This document shows, one piece after another, positions 1 to 6,779 of a DNA stretch of 12,390 nt. A program made the translations under genes and the position numbers. Source of the stretch: Candidatus Parepulonipiscium sp. PG-Nun2H_MBin03 (lineage in GTDB: Bacteria > Bacillota > Clostridia > Lachnospirales > Cellulosilyticaceae); NCBI GenBank assembly GCA_001995005.1, contig MDJN01000072.1:1-12390 (forward strand), given 5' to 3'. Within the stretch, counting starts at the first letter, position 1. Each line of letters opens with the position of its first letter. The notes under the pieces are model-generated. The model did no database searches. It saw only the letters and a program-made list of their open reading frames with translations, and had not been told where the DNA came from.

Positions 1-1
1 G

Positions 2-925
2 GGAGTAGGTTCTCAAGGAGATGGTACGTTACAAATTCTATTTGATAATAAAAAAGATATGCAAGCATTAGATATGATAATTAAACATAAATTTGGATAT
101 AAAACATTTAGTGTAGAACATAATTGTAATAATCTTCAAGCAGTTATTCCTATAGCTGGGTTTGGGACCCGTCTAAAACCTATAACAGAATGTTTAGATA
201 AAGCATCATTGCCTATTTATTATAAAGGAAAATTATACCCAGTGCTATATCTAATATTAAAAGACATGGTTGAGGCTGGAGTACAAAATGTTGACATAAT
301 TATACGTGTGGAACAAATTGATTTTGTAGAGACTATAGATAAAATGTTAAAAAATGAAGGCTATAATCTAAAATTAACTACTTCAGTACAAACAGAAAGA
401 AAAGGATTAGGTGGAGCTGTTCTTTCATCTACATCTATTATGAATAAACAGTTTGTAGTAATTAGTCTAGGAGATTATATATATTCTAGTAACACAGCAG
501 ATAATTGTACAAAACAATTAATAAACTATTGGAATAAATATAGACAACCATTACTTACTATAAAAGAAATAGAGTTAGAGCAAGTAATGCATTATGGAAT
601 TGTAAGTGGAAAATGGATAGATAATGAAGTTTTAGCGGTGACTAGTATAGTAGAAAAACCTAGTATAGAATATGCACAACAATATTTAGGCGTTGAAACA
701 AACGAGAGCATTAAGTATTATTGTATATTTGGGCAATATATATTAAACAATGAAATTTTAGACTTAGTAGATAAAAAAGACGGAAGTAGTGCGGAAATTG
801 GTTTAACAGAATCTATTAGTGAATATGTAATTAGTCATAATGTACTAGCTATTAAAATAAATGGAACGAGTTTTGATGTAGGTCTTGCGAATGAGTATTA
901 TAAGACATTTTGTGAGTATAAATAA
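2..925 (+). CDS. Sugar kinase-nucleotidyltransferase fusion, 3' part only (5' end outside window)
   Basis: The reading frame is open to the first base of the window, so the gene is cut at its 5' end; 307 codons are visible. The first residues read GVGSQGDGT, resembling the glycine-rich C-terminal motif of GHMP kinases (galactokinase/mevalonate kinase superfamily). About 45 codons in, a second domain starts with a GalU/RmlA-type nucleotidyltransferase signature: AGFGTRLKP with a following DKASLP (bases about 155-214), then GLGGAV, LGD, YGIV, VEKPS, LTESI and FDVG in the usual order through the C-terminus. The predicted role is phosphorylation of a free sugar followed by NTP-dependent activation to an NDP-sugar in the cytoplasm. 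The ATG at 59 would give a 288-residue protein but has no Shine-Dalgarno sequence and would discard the kinase motif, so it is not the start. The nucleotidyltransferase call is strong; the kinase part rests on a short C-terminal stretch, and the sugar is unknown. Confidence 0.8.
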   Translation, partial: GVGSQGDGTLQILFDNKKDMQALDMIIKHKFGYKTFSVEHNCNNLQAVIPIAGFGTRLKPITECLDKASLPIYYKGKLYPVLYLILKDMVEAGVQNVDIIIRVEQIDFVETIDKMLKNEGYNLKLTTSVQTERKGLGGAVLSSTSIMNKQFVVISLGDYIYSSNTADNCTKQLINYWNKYRQPLLTIKEIELEQVMHYGIVSGKWIDNEVLAVTSIVEKPSIEYAQQYLGVETNESIKYYCIFGQYILNNEILDLVDKKDGSSAEIGLTESISEYVISHNVLAIKINGTSFDVGLANEYYKTFCEYK

Positions 926-1144
926 ATTTTTATTAATATCTAATCCATATTTATAAATTGATATATTTCATTTGGAGAGCTGGAATATATGACTTAGTAT
1001 TAAATCCTCAAGAGACCAAAATCCATAAATATTATAATGTTCTTGTAGAATTATTAATAAATACTTTATAGATAGTAAAAAAATATTTGATTTAAGGTAA
1101 CTAAATTGATTTGTATTAAGATAAATAAAAAAGGAGAAATATAA
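926..1144 (+). other. Intergenic gap with a possible decayed coding remnant
   Basis: This 219-bp gap holds no convincing gene, terminator or promoter. One stretch (937-1071) stays open for 44 codons before TAG. Its second half has protein-like composition (WRAGIYDLVLNP, then HKYYNVLVELL), but there is no ATG and no ribosome binding site; the only candidate start is a TTG at 958. It could be the tail of a gene lost by deletion. I do not recognise the family, and chance is a real alternative in such AT-rich DNA. No T-tract hairpin follows the upstream stop, so transcription may read through. The ribosome binding site of the next gene (AGGAGA, about 1132-1137) closes the gap. Confidence 0.35.
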
Positions 1145-2197
1145 ATGAAAAAGATTTATATTTATGGCATAGGAGAATTATGCAAAAGGTTATATAGAGA
1201 ATTTAGAAATGAGCATATTGTAATAAAACATGGTGAACTAATAGGATTTATTGTAGATGAGGAGTATAAGACTTCTGATACATTTCACGGGTTACCGTTA
1301 TTAACACCTGAAGAAGCATTAAAAACAGAATTTAATATTATACTTATAGCTATCGATAAACACGAACCTATAAGAAATAAATTAATAAGTATGGGAGTAG
1401 ATGATAAAAAGATATTAGTAGACGAAAAGTTCACATGTGTAACCAAATTTTTAGCAGAGGAATTTGAAGAATTTGTAAATACAAATAAAATGCACTTAAA
1501 TGAAGTAAGAAATATGTTAGAAGATGATTTTTCTAAGGAAACATTTGATAATATATTAGAATTTAGAAAAACAGGAAATATTACTTTTAGAGAAAAAACA
1601 TTTGATCCTAACGAATATTTTCCAAAAGATATATTTAATTTAGAAGATAACTGGGTATATATTGATGCTGGAACTTATGGTATAGACCCCTTAGAATATG
1701 GGTCTATAACAAATCAGATAAAAGAAACCAATTATAAAAAAATTATATTTTTTGAACCTAATCTAACAGTAATTCCAGATTTATTAGCAAGTATAAAAAA
1801 TCAAAATCTTAGAGATATACAAGTAGAGTGCAAGGGTATATATGATAAAACAGATATTGTTGGATTTGATGCTATGGGGCCTTCTAGTAGTATTACTTCT
1901 ATAGGAAATAATTATATTTTAGTAGATACTATAGATAATGTATTAAAAGGTGAACAAATAGACTATATAAAAATGGATGTAGAAGGAGCTGAATTAAAAG
2001 GCTTAATTGGAGCTAAAAATAGTATCCAAAAATATAAACCAATATTAGTTATCTCAATATACCATAAATTTGAAGATTGGATAGATTTGCCAAAGTATAT
2101 AAAAGAACTTAATCCGAATTATAGTCTTTATCTACGTCATCATGGCATAACTGAATATTTTGAAACTATATTATATGCTATAGATAGAAAGAGGTAA
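1145..2197 (+). CDS. FkbM-family SAM-dependent methyltransferase with N-terminal Rossmann-like domain
   Basis: A 350-residue protein. Residues about 150-350 carry the FkbM methyltransferase fold: the SAM-binding motif YIDAGTYGID (residues 172-181), the acidic residue in IIFFEPN (200-206), the hallmark IKMDVEGAEL (275-284), and a C-terminal ISIYHKFEDWIDLP with LNPNYSLYLRHH typical of the family. FkbM enzymes usually O-methylate hydroxyls on sugars or polyketides; here a sugar is the likely substrate given the adjacent glycosyltransferases. Residues 1-100 form a separate domain starting KIYIYGIGELCKRL, a G-x-G nucleotide-binding-like turn after a first beta strand, followed by a GFIVDEE strand and a second alternating strand/helix unit. 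This resembles the Rossmann-like N-terminal domain found on several sugar-modifying enzymes. The start is ATG with AGGAGA 7 nt upstream. It ends 7 nt before the first GT8 gene, so the two are probably co-transcribed. The acceptor is unknown. Confidence 0.88.
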   Translation: MKKIYIYGIGELCKRLYREFRNEHIVIKHGELIGFIVDEEYKTSDTFHGLPLLTPEEALKTEFNIILIAIDKHEPIRNKLISMGVDDKKILVDEKFTCVTKFLAEEFEEFVNTNKMHLNEVRNMLEDDFSKETFDNILEFRKTGNITFREKTFDPNEYFPKDIFNLEDNWVYIDAGTYGIDPLEYGSITNQIKETNYKKIIFFEPNLTVIPDLLASIKNQNLRDIQVECKGIYDKTDIVGFDAMGPSSSITSIGNNYILVDTIDNVLKGEQIDYIKMDVEGAELKGLIGAKNSIQKYKPILVISIYHKFEDWIDLPKYIKELNPNYSLYLRHHGITEYFETILYAIDRKR

Positions 2198-2204
2198 TGT
2201 AATA

Positions 2205-3167
2205 ATGGACAAAACCGAACCAATAATCCCTGTGTTTAAAGATACTAAATCATCCATAGTACTAGCATGTAACGATGATTATGCACCTTTCGTTGCTGCT
2301 ACTATATTATCGATCATAAATACCTCTAATATAAATAATAATTATGATATTATTGTTTTAAGTAGAGATATTTCTATTAATAATAAAAATCTAATATATA
2401 GACTTGTAGATAATAAACATAATTTTAGTATAAGATTTTATAATGTAGATAGTATTATGTCTAAATATGTCCTTAATAATTATTTATCAAGAATCAGTGT
2501 AGACGGTTATTATAGATTATTAATACCTTATATATTAAATGGATATACTAAGGCGCTGTACTTAGATTGTGACCTTATTGTATTAGATGATATTTATGAT
2601 TTAATCAATATAGATTTAACAGGTTATTTGTTAGCTGCAGCACAAGAATATTATTGGAATATAGCTACCGCACGAAATCCTGAACGTTCTATAACAAAAG
2701 TAAATTTATTAAACAGACATCAACGTTTTAATTCGGGAGTATTATTATATAATTTAGAAACAACACAAGACTATTTCTCATATGAAATATTGCTAGAATA
2801 TGCCATGAAAAATGATTATTTTGCAGGTGATGAAGATATTTTAAATAAATATTATAATGATAAAACATATATACTGCACCCTAAATTTAATGTATGGAAT
2901 AGAAGTTTTGGTATGTCTACTGTAAAAAAATATGATTCCTTACAAACGTATCAAAAGTATTTAGAGGCACATAACTCGCCTAAAATCATTCATTATATGA
3001 CTGAGTTAAAACCTTGGTATTATCCAAGCATTGAGAAAAGTTCTTATTATTGGAATACTATTCGTGGTACAGAATTATATAACTTAGCTTTGCAGGCACA
3101 AATATTAAATATACAAAAAAATTATCCTAGACGATTATTAACTGACATATTAGAAAAGGTGATATAA
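2205..3167 (+). CDS. GT8-family glycosyltransferase, tandem copy 1
   Basis: A 320-residue retaining glycosyltransferase of family GT8 (LgtC/WaaJ/glycogenin type), which transfers a hexose from a UDP-sugar to a glycan or other acceptor. Visible landmarks are the N-terminal strand IVLACNDDYAPF with ATILSI (about 18-37), GYYRLLIPYIL (101-111), the metal-binding DxD motif as DCD at residues 121-123 within ALYLDCDLIVLDDI, RFNSGVLLYNLE (174-185), GDEDILN (208-214), and the C-terminal IIHYMTELKPW (261-271) whose His completes the Mn2+ site in this family. No signal peptide or membrane helix is seen, so it should act in the cytoplasm or at the inner membrane face. A GAGG ribosome binding site overlaps the end of the methyltransferase gene. 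The stop overlaps the next start as TAATG, suggesting translational coupling. The family call is firm; donor and acceptor are not known. Confidence 0.92.
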   Translation: MDKTEPIIPVFKDTKSSIVLACNDDYAPFVAATILSIINTSNINNNYDIIVLSRDISINNKNLIYRLVDNKHNFSIRFYNVDSIMSKYVLNNYLSRISVDGYYRLLIPYILNGYTKALYLDCDLIVLDDIYDLINIDLTGYLLAAAQEYYWNIATARNPERSITKVNLLNRHQRFNSGVLLYNLETTQDYFSYEILLEYAMKNDYFAGDEDILNKYYNDKTYILHPKFNVWNRSFGMSTVKKYDSLQTYQKYLEAHNSPKIIHYMTELKPWYYPSIEKSSYYWNTIRGTELYNLALQAQILNIQKNYPRRLLTDILEKVI

Positions 3168-4129
3168 TGATAGAAAATAAATTAGTTACTCCAATATTTA
3201 ATGATACCAAATCAGCGATAGTATTACCTTGTGATGATAATTATGCACCTTATGTGTCTGCTACTATCTTATCCATAATAAATAGTTCTCATCAAACTAA
3301 TAACTATGACATTATTATTTTAAATAAAGATCTTTCTAGCAACAATAAAAATTTGATATCTAGAGTTTTAGAAAATAAACCTAATTTTAGTATAAGATTT
3401 TATGATGTGGGTAGTATTATGTCTAAATATGTCCTTAAAAGTTATTTCTCAAGAATAACTGTAGATGGTTATTACAGATTATTAATACCTTATCTACTAA
3501 AAGGATACACTAAAGCGGTATATTTAGATTGTGATATTATTGTATTAGAAGATATTTATGAATTAATAAATATCGATTTAACAGGTTATTTATTAGCCGC
3601 AGCACAAGAATATTATTGGAATATAGATACCTCACATACCCCGGAATGTTCAATTAAAAAGGTAGGGCTAGTAAATAGATATCAACGTTTTAATTCGGGG
3701 GTATTATTATATAATTTAGAAACAACACAAGAATATTTCCCATATGAAATATTACTAGAAGATGCCATGAAAAATAATTATCTTGCAGGCGATGAAGATA
3801 TTTTAAATAAATATTATAATAATAAAACATATATACTACACCCCATGTTTAATGTATGGAATAGAAGTTTTGGTATGCCTACCGTACAAAAATATGATTC
3901 AGTACAAATGTATAATAAATATTTAGAGGCACATAAATCGCCTAAAATAATACATTATATGAGCAGATTCAAACCTTGGAATTATCCAAGTATTGAGAAA
4001 AGTTACTATTATTGGAATACTATTCGTGGTACAGAATTATATGACTTAGCTTTAAACTCACAAATATTAAATATACAAAAAAATTACCCTAGAAGAGTAG
4101 CCACTGATATATTAGAAAAGGTGTTATAA
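3167..4129 (+). CDS. GT8-family glycosyltransferase, tandem copy 2
   Basis: This is a paralogue of the preceding gene with exactly the same length (320 residues). An ungapped hand alignment gives about 246 of 320 identical residues. All catalytic landmarks are kept: DCD at 121-123, FNSGVLLYNLE, GDEDILN and the HYMSRFKPW segment with His263. Substitutions gather in the first 10 residues, around 52-70, and at 154-170, just before RFNSG; the last lies where GT8 enzymes usually contact the acceptor, so a different acceptor is possible. The first 10 codons (MIENKLVTPI) resemble those of the third GT8 gene rather than the first, which suggests a mosaic origin. Start and stop both sit in TAATG overlaps, and the ribosome binding site AAAAGGTG lies inside the end of the upstream gene. 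Confidence 0.92.
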   Translation: MIENKLVTPIFNDTKSAIVLPCDDNYAPYVSATILSIINSSHQTNNYDIIILNKDLSSNNKNLISRVLENKPNFSIRFYDVGSIMSKYVLKSYFSRITVDGYYRLLIPYLLKGYTKAVYLDCDIIVLEDIYELINIDLTGYLLAAAQEYYWNIDTSHTPECSIKKVGLVNRYQRFNSGVLLYNLETTQEYFPYEILLEDAMKNNYLAGDEDILNKYYNNKTYILHPMFNVWNRSFGMPTVQKYDSVQMYNKYLEAHKSPKIIHYMSRFKPWNYPSIEKSYYYWNTIRGTELYDLALNSQILNIQKNYPRRVATDILEKVL

Positions 4130-5100
4130 TGATAAAAAATAAATTGATTACACCACTGTGTAATGACAATGAAGTAGCTATAATACTGGCTTGTAATAAT
4201 AATTATATACCATATGTTATCTCAACTATATTATCAATACAAAATTGTTCAAATGCTAATAATCAATATGATATTATAATTTTACACCAAGATGTTACGC
4301 CTAAAAGCAAACAATTGGCATATAGAATTTTGGGACATAGAGAGAATTTTAGCGTGCGATTTTTTAATGTAAAGGATATAGTGTCTCAGTATAATCTTAC
4401 TAATTATGTAGGACGTATTAGTATAGAAGGATATTATCGTATATTAATCCCGCATATTTTAAATGGATATAAAAGAGCCATATATATAGACTGTGATATA
4501 ATTGTAGTAGAAGATATTATGCAATTGTCTAAAGTGAATTTAGATGGGTATATATTAGGGGCATGTCAAGACTTAGCGTGGTGTATGGAGATTATTAATT
4601 GTTTACAATTCACACAAGATTTTCTGGAGAAGTTAAATATAACAAGTATATATAAAAAATTTAATTCCGGAGTATTATTATTTAATTTAGAAAATCTTAA
4701 TAAGTACATCTCATATGAGATTCTATTAGAAGATGCAGTAAACAATAATTATTATTTTGGAGATGAGGATATTTTAAATAAATATTATAGTGATAAAACT
4801 TTAATACTGCATCCAAGCTTTAATGTATGGCATGATTCATTTGGAATTTTTCCTGTACTAAAATATGCTCCTAAAAAAATGTATGATGCATACATGGAAG
4901 CTCGAAAAAAACCTAAAGTTGTTCATTATATAGGTTATTCAAAACCTTGGAATTACCCAAATACAGACATGGCATACTATTACTGGGATACTATACGAGA
5001 TACTGAATTATATGAATTATCTCTAAAATCTCAAATAGTAAACATACCTATGACTTATTCAAAAAAAGTATTAAAAGATTGTTATAATCTTTTAAATTAG
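4129..5100 (+). CDS. GT8-family glycosyltransferase, diverged tandem copy 3
   Basis: A 323-residue GT8 enzyme with the same architecture as its two neighbours but about half identical to them by eye. It keeps GYYRILIPHIL, the DxD motif as DCD in AIYIDCDIIVVEDI, FNSGVLLFNLE, GDEDILNKYY and VVHYIGYSKPWNYP. The segment between the DxD strand and FNSG (about 147-173) is rewritten and slightly longer (contains CMEIINCLQ), so the acceptor pocket probably differs. The C-terminus also differs, ending in CYNLLN in place of the DILEKV tail of copies 1 and 2. It starts at a TAATG overlap preceded by AAAAGGTG, and ends 16 nt before the radical SAM gene. It probably adds a different residue, or works at a different position, from the two close copies; donor unknown. 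Confidence 0.91.
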   Translation: MIKNKLITPLCNDNEVAIILACNNNYIPYVISTILSIQNCSNANNQYDIIILHQDVTPKSKQLAYRILGHRENFSVRFFNVKDIVSQYNLTNYVGRISIEGYYRILIPHILNGYKRAIYIDCDIIVVEDIMQLSKVNLDGYILGACQDLAWCMEIINCLQFTQDFLEKLNITSIYKKFNSGVLLFNLENLNKYISYEILLEDAVNNNYYFGDEDILNKYYSDKTLILHPSFNVWHDSFGIFPVLKYAPKKMYDAYMEARKKPKVVHYIGYSKPWNYPNTDMAYYYWDTIRDTELYELSLKSQIVNIPMTYSKKVLKDCYNLLN

Positions 5101-5116
5101 ATAAATAGGAGAAATT

Positions 5117-6739
5117 ATGAAACCATTATATGAATTTAAGCATATTCTTATAGAATTAACAAATGCATGTACACATACATGTTCAAATTGTTCACGATTT
5201 TGTGGACATCATACTAAACCATTTTATATGGACTGGGATACCTTTAAAAATGCTGTAGATTCACTAGAAGGGTGGCCTAGAATTGTAGGTCTTATGGGTG
5301 GTGAACCTACTATGCATCCACAATTTGAACGTTTTACAAAATATGCACAAGACATACATCCAATGAGATATAATATTGGTGGTGGTGCAAAACCGACTAA
5401 AAATTTAAGTAAGTATATTGAAGACGCAAATTATTTAAAAGCTTATTTAGTAAATAAAATACAAGGAGTAGGTCTTTGGACATCTGTATCTGCAAATTAT
5501 TATAAACATTATGAATTAATTCAAGATACATTTGTATATCAATGTATAAACGACCATACAGCAGTTAGTATGCATGCTCCTTGGTTTTTACCTAGAGCTG
5601 AGTTTGGTATACCTGATGATGAGTGGATTGAACTAAGAGATAAATGCTGGTGGCAAACTTCATTTGGTTCGCCTAGTATTACGCCTAAGGGGGCATTTTT
5701 TTGCGAAGTTGCTGCGGCAATGGATATGCTATTTGATGGTCCTGGTGGATGGAAAGTAGAAAAAAATTGGTGGCAAAGAGGTCCTGAAGATTTTAAGGAG
5801 CAATTAAAATGGTGTGAATTATGCTCGGCACCTTTAGTTACAGAAGCAAGAGATGCAAATGAAGAAATTGACGATGTATCAACAGATATGTATAATAAAT
5901 TAATTGAAATTGGTAGTCCTAAAGCTAAAACTGGAAAAATAAAAATTCATGATATTAAAAGTAAACAAGAAGTTGAAATAAAACCTCGATTAGAAACATT
6001 TCTTTATCAAACAGATAATTCTGTACGCTTTACGTCTAAAAATAAATCTTTATATCCTAAACGAGTATGTGGAGTACTATGGACTAATAATAAAATAGAG
6101 CTTAATACTAATGAGTTAGATGATGTAACAGTAATTGATAAAAATCATACGGAAAGATTTATAGAACTTGCAAAATATATACGTAAAGAAGTAGATTGGA
6201 TAGTTTTAATGGATAATACAATTGAGTTGCCTAAAGATTTTAGACATAAACTTAGCGAAATTGTATTTAACCCTGGAACTTTTCATATTATAAATGATAA
6301 TGTAAGCATGTTTAATGTAAATGCATCTGCACTGAAAAATACTGGATTTGCTAGCATAACAAGAATAAATAACTTAGATGAATTTAAAAACTTATGGAAT
6401 GCTGATAAACAAGTGGCACTTAATGAGCATTTATTACCAATTGATATAGATGATATAGAGTTATGGAAGAAAGAATTTATTAAAAAGGGTATCTCAAATT
6501 TCCCATTTACTAATATACCTATAGATAAATTAGTTATAAAAAACCGTGTTAAGCCTATGATAGATGAAATTTTAGCAAAAGATATACCACGGTTGCAAAA
6601 AATAGAGCAGTTAAATGCTATAGATATACAACTAAATAATCCTGAGCTATTATGCCTGGAGATAACTAAAGCAATAGATATTCTATTAGATAAGCCAGAA
6701 GCGACATGTGAAGACTCATCTATGACAAGTATTAGCTAA
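5117..6739 (+). CDS. Radical SAM protein with SPASM-like cysteines and a GT-A-like C-terminal extension
   Basis: A 540-residue protein. The N-terminus has the radical SAM cluster motif CTHTCSNC (C18, C22, C25; Cx3Cx2C), followed by an extra cysteine and GHH (29-32), then the SAM-binding MGGEPT (60-65). Later cysteines at 143, 177, 196 (in ITPKGAFFCEVAAAMD), 233 and 236 (WCELC) look like ligands for one auxiliary iron-sulfur cluster, as in SPASM/twitch enzymes. From about residue 310 a separate region follows, with DWIVLMDNTIELPKDF (360-375) and MFNVNASALKNTGF (398-411), resembling the strand and helix pattern of a GT2-like GT-A fold but with DNT where a DxD would be expected. It is last in the glycan cassette, with AGGAGA just upstream of ATG, and ends at a terminator. 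A role in radical modification of a sugar or glycan is inferred from context only; the substrate is unknown, and a peptide substrate cannot be excluded. Confidence 0.8.
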   Translation: MKPLYEFKHILIELTNACTHTCSNCSRFCGHHTKPFYMDWDTFKNAVDSLEGWPRIVGLMGGEPTMHPQFERFTKYAQDIHPMRYNIGGGAKPTKNLSKYIEDANYLKAYLVNKIQGVGLWTSVSANYYKHYELIQDTFVYQCINDHTAVSMHAPWFLPRAEFGIPDDEWIELRDKCWWQTSFGSPSITPKGAFFCEVAAAMDMLFDGPGGWKVEKNWWQRGPEDFKEQLKWCELCSAPLVTEARDANEEIDDVSTDMYNKLIEIGSPKAKTGKIKIHDIKSKQEVEIKPRLETFLYQTDNSVRFTSKNKSLYPKRVCGVLWTNNKIELNTNELDDVTVIDKNHTERFIELAKYIRKEVDWIVLMDNTIELPKDFRHKLSEIVFNPGTFHIINDNVSMFNVNASALKNTGFASITRINNLDEFKNLWNADKQVALNEHLLPIDIDDIELWKKEFIKKGISNFPFTNIPIDKLVIKNRVKPMIDEILAKDIPRLQKIEQLNAIDIQLNNPELLCLEITKAIDILLDKPEATCEDSSMTSIS

Positions 6740-6745
6740 AACTAT

Positions 6746-6779
6746 AAAAAGCCTAAAAGAGCGAATCTCTTAGGCTTTT
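6746..6779. terminator. Bidirectional intrinsic terminator between the glycan cassette and argH
   Basis: The arms AAAAGCCTAA and TTAGGCTTTT form a 10-bp stem closing a 13-nt loop region that can pair further (GAG with CTC). A-tract and T-tract flanks give a U-run on both strands. It follows the + strand radical SAM stop by 6 nt, and its right arm includes the argH stop codon (6770-6772), so it can serve both convergent transcripts. Confidence 0.85.

Larger units (their letters stand above)
2205..4129 (+). repeat. Direct tandem duplication of a GT8 gene, period 962 bp
   Basis: Copies 1 and 2 are both 963 bp including the stop, offset by exactly 962 bp because of the 1-nt overlap, and align without any indel. 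Some blocks are nearly identical in DNA: 2721-2770 matches 3683-3732 with a single difference. The 3' junctions TTAGAAAAGGTG followed by TATAATGAT recur at both gene boundaries (about 3150-3171 and 4112-4133). Homology of this length could let the array shrink or expand by recombination. Confidence 0.88.

Noticed and set aside
59..925. ATG at 59 as the start of a stand-alone nucleotidyltransferase
   Set aside because: There is no Shine-Dalgarno sequence, and the frame is open and protein-like upstream with a kinase motif.
1080..1130. Promoter upstream of the FkbM gene
   Set aside because: TTGATT hexamers are present at 1087 and 1106, but no acceptable -10 lies at 16-18 bp spacing. AT-rich background makes such partial matches expected.
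2205..5100. GT8 array as a mobile element or phase-variable cassette
   Set aside because: There are no transposase, recombinase, terminal inverted repeats or simple-sequence tracts at the boundaries; tandem duplication explains the structure.
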